From positions 1 to 63,746 of the forward strand of contig JANXVY010000095.1 of the NCBI GenBank assembly GCA_025351425.1: 63,746 nt of DNA, read 5' to 3'. The stretch comes from Hyphomicrobium sp. GTDB taxonomy: Bacteria > Pseudomonadota > Alphaproteobacteria > Rhizobiales > Hyphomicrobiaceae. Below the pieces are notes generated by a model, which searched no databases, was not told the DNA's origin, and saw only the letters and a program-made list of their open reading frames with translations. Made by a program: the position numbers and the translations under genes. This document shows positions 52,460-60,481 of this stretch, one piece after another. Each line of letters opens with the position of its first letter. Positions within the stretch are counted from its first letter, which is position 1.

Positions 52460-53218
52460 CTAGCCCAATGCGCCGGCCTTGAGCGCTTCACGGCCAAGCC
52501 CAGGCGACCGCAACCAGCCGATCGGATCGCGCTCGGCAAGCGCGGCAAGATCAGTGATCTCGACGCTGCGGCGGTTCGCGAACCTGATCAGCCCTTGCAC
52601 CTTGAAGCGCGAAAAAATCCGGCTGAGCGTATCTGGATTGAGGGCGAGGTATTGCGCGATGTCGGTCCGCGACAACGGCACGTCCACGATGGCGCCAGCG
52701 CCATGAGGCCGCCCGAGGCGGAAGGCGATCTCCGTCAGAAAGCTTGCCACCCGTTCTTCCCCCGTAGCACCAGACAGAAGCGCGATCTGCAGCTTGTCGC
52801 GCATGAGCTGCGCCGCCGTTCCCTCCTCAAGCAGCGCCTGAACCGCGCCCGCTTGCCGCGCCATGTCCTGGAGTGCGGCCTCGCTGAGCTTAAAGACAAT
52901 CGAATTCATCGTCGCGACGACACTCAACTGGCCCAATTGGGGCAACAGTGCCGTCCGCAGGATGCCTGCGGGAAAGACCAGCGAGAGCACGAGCCGGCGC
53001 TGAGGCACCAAGCTCGCGGTCACGGCGAGAAAGCCGCTGCGAACGATATAGACGAGGCGGCGTTCCTCGCAGCTGACCTTGAGCGGCTGCCCCCGCTTCA
53101 GCCGCACGATGGAAGCCGCATGTTGGATCGCCTGTAGAGCGTCCTGGTCATGGCACGAAAACGCACCTACTCGCGCCCGCAGCGCTCGCGTGTCGTAGGA
53201 GGTCAGCTGGCTTTTCAT
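52460..53218 (-). CDS. second Crp/Fnr family regulator
   Basis: A 252-residue protein with an effector domain and a C-terminal helix-turn-helix (SRTDIAQYLALNPDTLSRIFS). The recognition helix reads D-x-x-S-R in place of E-x-x-S-R, so its site may be a variant of TTGA/TCAA. No N-terminal Fe-S cysteines. It ends 57 bases before the next Crp/Fnr gene on the same strand. A TTGA-N6-TCAA box lies about 75-88 bases upstream of its start. ATG at 53218 has only a weak ribosome binding site. Confidence 0.85.
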   Translation of the reverse strand: MKSQLTSYDTRALRARVGAFSCHDQDALQAIQHAASIVRLKRGQPLKVSCEERRLVYIVRSGFLAVTASLVPQRRLVLSLVFPAGILRTALLPQLGQLSVVATMNSIVFKLSEAALQDMARQAGAVQALLEEGTAAQLMRDKLQIALLSGATGEERVASFLTEIAFRLGRPHGAGAIVDVPLSRTDIAQYLALNPDTLSRIFSRFKVQGLIRFANRRSVEITDLAALAERDPIGWLRSPGLGREALKAGALG

Positions 53219-53292
53219 CTTAATCTTGCAATCGCTCTGCGCACCGCGAATGCGGTATTTGACGATCAACAGCCAGCGACGATCAACGCGCT

Positions 53293-53306
53293 TTGATGCG
53301 CGTCAA
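53293..53306. promoter_or_regulatory. FNR/FixK-type box upstream of a Crp/Fnr gene
   Basis: TTGATGCGCGTCAA, perfect TTGA-N6-TCAA half sites, 75-88 bases upstream of the Crp/Fnr gene ending at 52460. Expected to bind FNR- or FixK-like proteins. Confidence 0.65.
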
Positions 53307-53396
53307 ATACTCCCCTCTATGCGGCAATCGGCTCGCGAAAATCTCGATTCAGCAGCGGCTGCGCACGCCACCCACCCGACCTAGGGAGTACGTGTT

Positions 53397-53410
53397 TTGA
53401 TTTAGATCAT
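53397..53410. promoter_or_regulatory. near-perfect FNR box upstream of ompW
   Basis: TTGATTTAGATCAT matches TTGAT-N4-ATCAA except the last base. It lies 184-197 bases upstream of ompW in a 375-base region that also holds the previous box; no gene is seen in the rest of that region. OmpW is oxygen-regulated in several proteobacteria, so this fits. Confidence 0.6.
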
Positions 53411-53593
53411 AAATGGCAGTCGCTATTGAGCAACACGTTATGTCTCCCTGTGCATTGCCTGACATGCGTCAGCAGGGAGGCTGTTGCCAAAATGGATTGG
53501 ACAGAGATTCTCACCGATGTTCCGCCCAGGGCCCAGCGATGAAGCGCTCAAGCCCGCTATTCAACACGCACACACTCTCAAAGGGGCGCGGAA

Positions 53594-54316
53594 ATGATCG
53601 AGAAACACACAGCCCGGCTGGCCGCCGTAATTCTAGCCGCGCTGACGGTCGCTACTGGCACGGCCAACGCCGGCGACAACAACGGCAACTTCATGGTTCG
53701 CCTGGAAGGCACCAAGGTTGTCACCCAGGAAGGCGTGAATTCGATGACCCTGAATGGGACGGCCCTGACGGGTGGCGACGCCAGTGTCAGCGACCCGTTC
53801 ATCCCGGCCGCGACCTTGACCTACTTCTTCAACAAGAACCTCGCCGTCGAACTGTTCTGCTGCGCAGCCAAGGTCAATGTCGACGCCAAGGGATCGATCG
53901 CAGGCCTAGGCAAGATCGCCGACACCTGGATCTTCCCGCCGGTGCTGACCCTGCAGTATCACTTCGATCCAGTCATGGGCTTCAAACCCTATGTCGGCGT
54001 CGGCGCCGAATACGTCCACTATTTCAACAGCAAGGCCAGCAAGAGTGTCGGCGGCTCCGTCGACTTTTCGGATAGCTTCGGCCTGGCCCTGCAGGCCGGC
54101 GTCGACTATCAGCTCGGCAACGGCTGGTACGTGAACGCCGACGTAAAGAAGGTCTGGCTCGATACGGACGTGACCTGGCACAACACCCTCGGCGGCGCCA
54201 ATACCATCAAGGCCAACGTCGATGTCGATCCGCTGATCATCAGCGCCGGCGTCGGCTATCGCTTCAACATCGAAGACGTGTTGGGCGGCCGCTCGGCCCC
54301 CGCTCCCCTGAAGTAA
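53594..54316 (+). CDS. ompW: OmpW family outer-membrane protein
   Basis: A 240-residue protein with a signal peptide (LAAVILAALTVATGTANAGD), then the eight-stranded OmpW barrel: FMVRLEGTKVV, LTYFFNKNLAVELFCCAAK, LQYHF, YVGVGAEYVHYFNSKA, and the late GNGWYVNADVKKVWLDTDV, IISAGVGYRFNIED. OmpW forms narrow hydrophobic channels. The ribosome binding site GGGGCGCGGAA is weak. The gene is preceded by an FNR-like box. Confidence 0.87.
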   Translation: MIEKHTARLAAVILAALTVATGTANAGDNNGNFMVRLEGTKVVTQEGVNSMTLNGTALTGGDASVSDPFIPAATLTYFFNKNLAVELFCCAAKVNVDAKGSIAGLGKIADTWIFPPVLTLQYHFDPVMGFKPYVGVGAEYVHYFNSKASKSVGGSVDFSDSFGLALQAGVDYQLGNGWYVNADVKKVWLDTDVTWHNTLGGANTIKANVDVDPLIISAGVGYRFNIEDVLGGRSAPAPLK

Positions 54317-54374
54317 CGCAGCACGGTCCGCAGCGTTCAGTATCGCTTCGGACCGTTAGCGCTTACGGCGTTTG

Positions 54375-54658
54375 ATGGACCAATTCCTTGTCGTCAACGC
54401 AAACGAACGGCTGCCTCCGATGGCCTATTTCAAGCGGCGGCTCAATCAGGCCCCGCGCGATGCGAGCTACACGCTCCAGTTCGTCAAGGACACCGCACGC
54501 CCCCGCGAGATACCGCACGCCCACGCGAGATGCAGGAAGCCTGCGTCGCCACGGTGAGTTTCAAGTGCGACGTGCTGTGGGCGCAGCTGGATGCGCTCTA
54601 TCTCGCCTACGTCGTGGGGATGGTGCCGCCAGGCGCGTCCCGAATGACGCCTGGCTGA
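54375..54658 (+). pseudogene. pqqC: remnant of pqqC, truncated and frameshifted
   Basis: One frame reads MAYFKRRLNQAPRDASYTLQ then FVKDTARPRE up to about 54510; another frame continues MQEACVATVSFKCDVLWAQL, DALYLAYVVGMVPPGAS (54530-54658, TGA at 54656). Together these match the last ~80 residues of PqqC, the final-step PQQ synthase (FKCDVLWAQLDAL is the late family motif). A 20-base tandem duplication at 54492-54531 shifts the frame, and the first two thirds of the gene are missing. So it is a dead fragment, and it overlaps the 3' end of the oxygenase gene. Confidence 0.7.
54492..54531 (+). repeat. 20-base tandem duplication in the pqqC remnant
   Basis: ACCGCACGCCCCCGCGAGAT (54492-54511) is followed by an identical copy with one mismatch (54512-54531). 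The insertion of 20 bases shifts the frame. Removing one copy restores one continuous PqqC-like frame. Confidence 0.85.
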
Positions 54659-55293
54659 TCCGATAATTTGCCCTTGTAGAAGAACGGGATCAGCTTCTTG
54701 ATGCGGGCGGACAGCTTGTGCCGCCCGAGCTGGCGGTTCAAGGCCGCGTCTGAACGCACCCAGTTGAACATCACGTAGCGCCGCTGACCCACGAAGGGTT
54801 TATGGCCGTGCCAGGAATTTCCGGCGACCTTGAAGGCGGCGAACGCTCCGCCGCTCGGAGGAACTTCTGCCGCGAAATCTTCCAGGTTGTCGCCGTTGCG
54901 TAACAGGCGCAAACGCCCCCCGCTGTTGTCCCATTTTTCGTTGAGGTACAAAAGGCATGTGACGACCTTGTCTTTGGTATCCGTGTGGATGCGCCCGTCT
55001 TTCGCCTGTGCCTGACCCCGCACGGTGATCAAGAGCGGCAGCCCGCGCAGATCGACACCGAATTTATCGCCGACGCGTTGGGCAAGTTCGGGCGAGCGAA
55101 TATCATCGATAAGGCGCGAAAAGGCGGGACCATATTCAAGCGACGACAAGGGAAACACGCCGGGCTTTTCGATGACGGGAAAGTCGTCGCGGATCTTTTC
55201 CAAATCCGCGTCAGAAAGCACTTGAGGCGTGGCAAAAAATGAGAACGGTTCGGTCGCAACCTTGGCGTTCGAAATGGCTTCCAGATCGATCAC
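54607..55293 (-). CDS. 2-oxoglutarate/Fe(II)-type oxygenase (third gene of the P450 operon)
   Basis: A 228-residue protein with a double-stranded beta-helix. Fe ligands H103-T-D105 in GRIHTDTKD and a distal His at 162 or 164 in SWHGHKPF, with Arg171/172 as the likely 2-oxoglutarate binder. It resembles small 2OG-Fe(II) oxygenases of the prolyl hydroxylase type. It lies 57 bases after the CDGSH gene on the same strand as the P450. Its stop overlaps the pqqC remnant by about 50 bases. Substrate unknown. Confidence 0.82.
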   Translation of the reverse strand: MIDLEAISNAKVATEPFSFFATPQVLSDADLEKIRDDFPVIEKPGVFPLSSLEYGPAFSRLIDDIRSPELAQRVGDKFGVDLRGLPLLITVRGQAQAKDGRIHTDTKDKVVTCLLYLNEKWDNSGGRLRLLRNGDNLEDFAAEVPPSGGAFAAFKVAGNSWHGHKPFVGQRRYVMFNWVRSDAALNRQLGRHKLSARIKKLIPFFYKGKLSDQPGVIRDAPGGTIPTT

Positions 55294-55350
55294 GGTCGTA
55301 TCTCCCAGACATGTTTTGAAGGGACGCGAAACAGCCGATATTGGAGCGCC

Positions 55351-55587
55351 TCAGATGATGTTGTGCGTCCCGTCGCCAAACGGCGCGTCGTCCGTCTCGC
55401 CGCAACCGCAGAGGTTGGCGGTTTCGGTTCGCCTGGCGACGAACCGCAGCGGTTCGCAACTGCTGCCTTCATGCGAGCCGTCGCAGAACGGCGGCGACTT
55501 TGTCCGCGCGCACGGGCACCATTCGTATCTCGCCCCCTCAACCAAGTCAGCCTGGCAAGGAGCAACTTCATTCTTCGCGGCCGTCAT
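55351..55587 (-). CDS. CDGSH iron-sulfur domain protein with one degenerate motif
   Basis: A 78-residue protein. The first motif is complete: C24-P-C26, C35 and H39 in CPCARTKSPPFCDGSH (three Cys and one His ligating 2Fe-2S). The second copy reads C60-G-C62 ... G71-DGTH with Gly where the third Cys should be, so only one cluster is predicted. ATG at 55587 is preferred because AAGGA sits 8 bases upstream. It lies 15 bases after the P450 stop and could pass electrons to or from the P450 or the oxygenase. Confidence 0.85.
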   Translation of the reverse strand: MTAAKNEVAPCQADLVEGARYEWCPCARTKSPPFCDGSHEGSSCEPLRFVARRTETANLCGCGETDDAPFGDGTHNII

Positions 55588-55602
55588 AAGGCCCATTCCT
55601 TC

Positions 55603-56964
55603 TCAAGAGAGTTCATGGAGCCGGAACGGCAACCCACCCTTGGGCATGAGCGTAACGGAAGCTGCGATCTGCGCAGGGATAGGGCCCAGGTATTCGGCGC
55701 GGAACCGCCGTACGAGTTGCGACAGAGCAAGGGCTGCTTCCATCTGCGCCATCTGGCCGCCGATGCAGAACCGTTTCCCCGCTCCAAACGGCACGTAGCT
55801 GTATTTGACGCGCTTTTTCATGCTTCCAGGCTCGAACCGTTCCGGCCGGAATGCTTCCGGATCGTCCCAGTATTTTTCGCTGTGATGGATGAGATAGGGC
55901 AGCACAACCACTCGGTCGCCGGCATGGATCATGTGCCCGCCGATCTCGTCGCTGGCCACCGCCGAGCGAATGAAGGCCCAGGCCGGCGGGTACAGCCGCA
56001 GCGTTTCGAGCACGACGGAGCGCGTATAGATCAACTTGTCGAGATCGTCCGCGGAGGGCGCGCGGTCGCCATAGACCTCGATGCCTTCGAGCCGGATTTT
56101 TTCCGCGGCCTCGGGGTGCTGCGACAGCAGATAGAACGCCCAGCCGAGCGTCAGCGCCGTCGTCTCCGTACCAGCCCATAGGTATTGTTTGATCTCGTCC
56201 AGAACCTGCTGGTGATCCCACTCAGGCTTTGAGGGATCGGCCTCAGCGGCCTGCATCATGTGCAGCAGCGTTTGTTCGCGGTTCTGCCAAGGCGTGGCCG
56301 CGATGACCGCATCGGGCAGCGACAGCCACGCGCCGATGGCGTGCGCCGGAACTTCATCGGCACTGACCTCGCTCATGCCGCCAGCGATCTTCTTCAGCCG
56401 GATCGCACGGTGTTGTGATGCGTCGGTGTAGGCCTTGACCGCGCCAAAAACCGCATGAGGATTGAACGGCACCTCGCGGTCGAACAACGCGCGGCAAACC
56501 ATGTCGGCGGCAAGGCACCACGTCTGCTCCACCATGTCGACCGTCTCGCCGCTGCGTGCGAGCGCGCCCCAGTCGTTCTTCTTGGCGCGCACCGCCTCCA
56601 TGAAATGGGGCACATAATCGGCATAGATATTGGGATGGAAGTGCGGCTGTTGCGGCAGCCGCACTTTCTGCCACAACACGCCATCGATGGTGATCATTGC
56701 CTTGCCGAAAATCGGCTTCAGCCCGTCGAAATATTTCGCGTAATTGTCGACATGGTCGACGAGGACGTGCCGCAGGTGTTCGATCTCGCTCATGAACACG
56801 ATACGCTCGGACTTGAGCTGAATGGGAACGCATCCCCCGCCCCGCGCCAATAGCCGTTTCAACACGCCCATGGGGTCGGGAGAATTGACGAACGGGGATA
56901 TCGTGAACCAGACGCTGTTTTCTTCGCCGAGTGTTTGAGAATAGGCGTGAGCCTCGCTCGTCAT
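55603..56964 (-). CDS. cytochrome P450
   Basis: A 453-residue class I bacterial P450. The I-helix motif is AGTETTALT, the K-helix ETLRLYP, PERFEPG follows, and the heme loop FGAGKRFCIGG places the axial thiolate at Cys400. MTSEAHAYSQTLG at the start (ATG 56964) follows GGGGGAAG. No ferredoxin reductase is adjacent; the CDGSH protein 15 bases downstream is the nearest iron-sulfur partner. An FNR-type box is 174-187 bases upstream of the start. Substrate unknown. Confidence 0.92.
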   Translation of the reverse strand: MTSEAHAYSQTLGEENSVWFTISPFVNSPDPMGVLKRLLARGGGCVPIQLKSERIVFMSEIEHLRHVLVDHVDNYAKYFDGLKPIFGKAMITIDGVLWQKVRLPQQPHFHPNIYADYVPHFMEAVRAKKNDWGALARSGETVDMVEQTWCLAADMVCRALFDREVPFNPHAVFGAVKAYTDASQHRAIRLKKIAGGMSEVSADEVPAHAIGAWLSLPDAVIAATPWQNREQTLLHMMQAAEADPSKPEWDHQQVLDEIKQYLWAGTETTALTLGWAFYLLSQHPEAAEKIRLEGIEVYGDRAPSADDLDKLIYTRSVVLETLRLYPPAWAFIRSAVASDEIGGHMIHAGDRVVVLPYLIHHSEKYWDDPEAFRPERFEPGSMKKRVKYSYVPFGAGKRFCIGGQMAQMEAALALSQLVRRFRAEYLGPIPAQIAASVTLMPKGGLPFRLHELS

Positions 56965-57137
56965 AAGCGCTTCCCCCATATAGGCCGGCAGCGGAACGAC
57001 TGCCGAGCCTTGGAATTTGTCTTAGCGGCAGCCCCATTGAGCGGCGCAATCGCGCATTCGCGCGTTGTTTGAAGACTCAAATCGCCGTCTGCCATTTCCG
57101 TAGGAGAATGACCTAGGTGAGATAGGGATCTGGAAGG

Positions 57138-57151
57138 TTGACCTCGGTCAA
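57138..57151. promoter_or_regulatory. FNR/FixK-type box upstream of the P450 operon
   Basis: TTGACCTCGGTCAA, perfect TTGA-N6-TCAA, within a longer palindrome GTTGACC-TC-GGTCAAC (57137-57152). It lies 174-187 bases upstream of the P450 start, in the 269-base gap after the fnr gene. Confidence 0.68.
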
Positions 57152-57233
57152 CTTCGCGCGGAGCGCATTGCCGCAGACGAACGATCCAAGAAACCCGGGA
57201 GCGCGCCGTGTTGCCGGCAGCGTGAAGGCCGCG

Positions 57234-58016
57234 TTACGCCAATTCTGAATCAGCCAGACGCTTGAGCTGCCCGACATCGCAGAAGGTAATAGTGCGACTT
57301 CCGGAGGTCTCAATAACGCCAGCCTCTTTGAGCTTCTTAAACTGGCGGCTGACGGTTTCCAATCTCAAGCCGAGATACTCGCTGATCTCAGTGCGCGACA
57401 GCGCGAGATCGCAGGTCAACGGGCCAGCCGCCTGCGTCGCACACGCCCCACGGGCACACCCTTCTCCGCCTAGGCGCTCGGCAACGAGCAGTAGAAAACT
57501 AGCGAGCTTTTCTTCCGCCGTCTTCCGGCCGAGGACAAACACCCACTCCCGCGCAGCGTTGAGCGCACCGACCGTATCCTGCAGCAAGGCCCCGCCGAAC
57601 GCGGGATACTTGTTGCGCAGGGCTTCAAAAGCGGGTTGCGAAAAACAGCACAAATCGACCGGGGTCGCGGCGTCCGCGCTGAGCCTCCAGGTCTCGTCGA
57701 ACGGCTGCCCGAAAAACTCGGACGCGAACTGAAGCCCCACAATCTGCTGGCGCCCACCGGGTGAGGTCTTGCCGAGCTTTACGACGCCCGAGACAATGAC
57801 GCCGCACCATGAGGCCGGATCGCCCTCGCGCACGATGATGCCGCCGGGTGCTACGCGCTTGCGATATGAAATGCGGTCGACTTCGACCAGCCCCTCGTCG
57901 CTGAGCCCCCGGCAGGGCGCAACATCCCGCACCCCGCAGTTGGCGCAATTTTGTCGCAACGGTCGCGACACGACAAATCCGGTGATAGAATGCGGAAGGG
58001 CGGGCTTGACGATCAT
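57234..58016 (-). CDS. fnrL: FNR-type oxygen-sensing regulator (FnrN/FnrL type)
   Basis: A 260-residue Crp/Fnr protein. The N-terminal C24-x2-C27-x7-C35 (NCANCGVRDVAPC) plus C123/C124 in VDLCCFSQ are the FnrN/FnrL 4Fe-4S pattern, so it should be an oxygen sensor. The C-terminal helix-turn-helix (LSRTEISEYLGLRLETVSRQ) has the E-x-x-S-R recognition helix for TTGA sites. It is divergent from hemN with an intergenic FNR box, a classical arrangement. Symbol chosen by similarity to alphaproteobacterial FnrL/FnrN. Confidence 0.9.
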   Translation of the reverse strand: MIVKPALPHSITGFVVSRPLRQNCANCGVRDVAPCRGLSDEGLVEVDRISYRKRVAPGGIIVREGDPASWCGVIVSGVVKLGKTSPGGRQQIVGLQFASEFFGQPFDETWRLSADAATPVDLCCFSQPAFEALRNKYPAFGGALLQDTVGALNAAREWVFVLGRKTAEEKLASFLLLVAERLGGEGCARGACATQAAGPLTCDLALSRTEISEYLGLRLETVSRQFKKLKEAGVIETSGSRTITFCDVGQLKRLADSELA

Positions 58017-58063
58017 GATGTGGTCTTTCTCAGCCGCGAGTGTTTGTCGTGACCTTCATATTC

Positions 58064-58077
58064 TTGACGCATATCAA
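58064..58077. promoter_or_regulatory. FNR box between fnrL and hemN
   Basis: TTGACGCATATCAA, perfect TTGA-N6-TCAA half sites, 59 bases before the hemN start and 48 bases before the fnrL start. Expected to serve both divergent promoters. Confidence 0.82.
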
Positions 58078-58135
58078 ATTCTGCTCCGCCCTCATCGTCT
58101 AGAGCTTGTCGCAGGCAGCAATAAGGTGAAGCGCG

Positions 58136-59485
58136 ATGGGCCCCGTGAAGACGCGCAGGAAGTTACTTCAAAACGCCGCTCCTGTCCCCCGGTACACCAG
58201 TTATCCGACCGCGCAGCATTTCTCGGCCCGGATCGGCCCAGCCGCTTATGCCGATTGGTTGGGTGCCCTGCCTCCGCGTGCGAAGCTGTCGTTGTATTTC
58301 CATATCCCTTTCTGCCAATCTCTATGCTGGTATTGCGGCTGCACGACCAAGGCAGCGCAGCGCCACGATCCTGTCACGAGCTATCTCGCCGTTCTGGCCG
58401 GGGAGGTTGCCGCCGTGGCAGCACGGGTGCCGGCCGGTCACGAGGTCGCCCATATCCATTGGGGCGGCGGAACCCCCAACATCCTGACGGCGGACGACAT
58501 CCGAGCGCTGAATGCAACCATCCGCGGCGCATTCAAGATCGCTCAGGACGCGGAATTCGCCGTCGAAATAGACCCCCGGCACATCGAAGCCGATCAGGTG
58601 GCAGCCTTTGCGTCCGCTGGCGTGACGCGCGTCTCACTCGGCGTGCAGGATTTCGATCCTTCGGTGCAGGAAGCGATCAATCGCACCCAAAGTTTCGACG
58701 CGACCAAACGCGCAGCCGAGTTGTTCAGGGAAGCGGGAATTGCCTCGCTCAACATCGACTTGGTCTACGGACTTCCCCATCAGACCCGCGAAAGCGTCGA
58801 GCGCACGATCGAACAGGTACTGACGCTCGATCCTGACCGGATCGCCGTTTTTGGCTATGCCCACTTGCCGGCCCGCTTCTCCCATCAGAAATTGATCGAC
58901 GAGAGCGTGTTGCCTGATGTGGTCGAGCGGTTTGGCCAGTCTCAGCGCATGGCGCGGCGTCTTGCTGCAGCCGGCTACGTCCGGGTCGGCCTCGATCACT
59001 ACGCAAGGCCCCGTGACGCGCTTGCCGCCAAACCGTTGAAGCGCAACTTCCAGGGCTATTCGACCGAATCAGCCGACGCGCTCTTGGGCTTCGGCGCCTC
59101 GGCAATCGGTCAGCTCCCGCAAGGCTACGTGCAGAATGCGGTCTCGTCGGGTGAATATGCCGCCAAGATCACCTCCCATGGCCTAGCGACGGTGCGTGGC
59201 CTCGAACTGACCGCCGAAGACGGCATCCGTGCGTTCGCGATCGAAAAACTGATGTGCGACCTCGTGTTCTCTTCTGCAGAGCTGATTTGCAAGTTCGGCG
59301 CGGCCGCACTGCCAATCGTCGAAGAGGCCGATGCGTTGGTCGACAGCGATCGCGAAGGCTTCGTGGAGCGCACCGCCGACGGGTTCCGCGTGACGGAACA
59401 TGGCCGCCCGTTCGTGCGGACCATCTGCTCGTGTTTCGATGCCTACCTCGGGCAGACACCCGCCCAGTATTCGTTGGCGGTTTAA
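58136..59485 (+). CDS. hemN: oxygen-independent coproporphyrinogen III oxidase
   Basis: A 449-residue radical-SAM enzyme. The cluster motif C60-x3-C64-x2-C67 (FCQSLCWYC) with the following Cys69 is the HemN pattern. SLYFHIPF, WGGGTPN, EIDPRHI and GVQDFDPSVQEAINR are family signatures. It converts coproporphyrinogen III to protoporphyrinogen IX under low oxygen. AAGGTG at 58123-58128 supports the ATG. It is divergent from fnrL with an FNR box between, so microaerobic induction is likely. Confidence 0.96.
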   Translation: MGPVKTRRKLLQNAAPVPRYTSYPTAQHFSARIGPAAYADWLGALPPRAKLSLYFHIPFCQSLCWYCGCTTKAAQRHDPVTSYLAVLAGEVAAVAARVPAGHEVAHIHWGGGTPNILTADDIRALNATIRGAFKIAQDAEFAVEIDPRHIEADQVAAFASAGVTRVSLGVQDFDPSVQEAINRTQSFDATKRAAELFREAGIASLNIDLVYGLPHQTRESVERTIEQVLTLDPDRIAVFGYAHLPARFSHQKLIDESVLPDVVERFGQSQRMARRLAAAGYVRVGLDHYARPRDALAAKPLKRNFQGYSTESADALLGFGASAIGQLPQGYVQNAVSSGEYAAKITSHGLATVRGLELTAEDGIRAFAIEKLMCDLVFSSAELICKFGAAALPIVEEADALVDSDREGFVERTADGFRVTEHGRPFVRTICSCFDAYLGQTPAQYSLAV

Positions 59486-59513
59486 GACCCCGGCCCTCTG
59501 CGGCCGATCGATT

Positions 59514-59723
59514 ATGGTGTCGATCGCAGCTCACGAGCGACAGAGCCGCAACTTTGCCTTCCGTCACGCCCGGGAAACCGAAAAGTGCAAGGTGGAGCGC
59601 ACCCTGCTCGACGCGCTGTGCGACACGAAGGGCGCGCCGGACTTGACCAAGGTCAAGCGGGCAATGGCCGAAGCGGTCAGGTTAGCCCCGGCACATCAGC
59701 CCCAAATAAGAGTCCCAGTTTAA
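59514..59723 (+). CDS. small hypothetical protein downstream of hemN
   Basis: ATG at 59514 opens a 69-residue frame: MVSIAAHERQSRNFAFRHAR then VERTLLDALCDTKGAPDLTK, ending with PQIRVPV. It is basic and helical, without signal or membrane segment. No strong ribosome binding site is seen and no family is recognised, so it may be spurious. It sits in the 307-base gap between hemN and the second oxygenase, in which I see nothing else. Confidence 0.35.
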   Translation: MVSIAAHERQSRNFAFRHARETEKCKVERTLLDALCDTKGAPDLTKVKRAMAEAVRLAPAHQPQIRVPV

Positions 59724-59792
59724 TCCGCCAACTGTTGGGTGTTCCGCGTGGTCTCTCCTCCGCCCTTCAAACTCGTGAGCAAGCAGAAAGCC

Positions 59793-60449
59793 ATGGACCA
59801 GTCTCTAACCCTCGAACTCGGTGCTTCCGCCTCCCAGTTCATCGACTGCCTCGAACGCAGCAATCACGTAACCAAGTCCTTTGATTATTGGCTGCTGACC
59901 GACCCGCTGTTGAACAGCACGTGCGAAGCGGTGACAGCGCTGCCCATTGCGCCTCCCGCGACGCCACTGCTGAACGGCCGCCGCGAGGGCAACAACTCGA
60001 CGCGGGTTTACTTCTCGCCCGACGTGCAGGAGCAGTTCCCCATCTGCGGCGAAATCGCTAGCGCATTTCGCCATCCCCGCGTGATCAAGGCGATCGAGGC
60101 TACGACCGGCACGGATCTGTCAACGGGCCAGCTTCGCATCGAGTATTGCCAGGACACCGACGGCTTCTGGCTCGAACCCCATGTCGATATTCCGGTCAAG
60201 CTCTTCACGATGCTGATCTATCTCTCGAATGCGCCCGAACTCTACGATGCCGGCACCGATATCTATGATGAGAGTCCCGAGCACCGTCTGGTCGCAACGG
60301 CACCTTATGAATTCAACACAGGCCTCATTTTCATACCGGGCAAGAACACCTGGCACGGGTTCACGCCCCGCCCAATCCGCGGCGTGCGCAAGTCGCTGAT
60401 CGTCAACTATGTCAGCCCGCAATGGCAGGCCCGCCAGGAGTTGTGCTAA
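59793..60449 (+). CDS. second 2-oxoglutarate/Fe(II)-type oxygenase
   Basis: A 218-residue protein. The iron motif is H130-V-D132 in WLEPHVDIP; the distal His188 is in TWHGFTPRP with Arg196 or Arg199 after it. It resembles the 2OG-Fe(II) family of about the same size as the oxygenase in the P450 operon, but is not a close copy. ATG at 59793 is preferred over the GTG at 59739 because the conserved part begins there. A small membrane protein gene follows 32 bases downstream. Confidence 0.8.
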   Translation: MDQSLTLELGASASQFIDCLERSNHVTKSFDYWLLTDPLLNSTCEAVTALPIAPPATPLLNGRREGNNSTRVYFSPDVQEQFPICGEIASAFRHPRVIKAIEATTGTDLSTGQLRIEYCQDTDGFWLEPHVDIPVKLFTMLIYLSNAPELYDAGTDIYDESPEHRLVATAPYEFNTGLIFIPGKNTWHGFTPRPIRGVRKSLIVNYVSPQWQARQELC

Positions 60450-60481
60450 AGCCGCACGCAGCGGCTTGAGGAGCCACGCAC

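Noticed and set aside
53413-54075. 220-codon plus-strand frame overlapping ompW
   Set aside because: Repetitive Arg/Gly/Gln composition and no motif; the OmpW frame has a signal peptide and barrel strands.
57113-57313. 66-codon frame overlapping the fnrL 3' end
   Set aside because: Overlaps the C-terminus of fnrL in another frame and has no independent start or domain.
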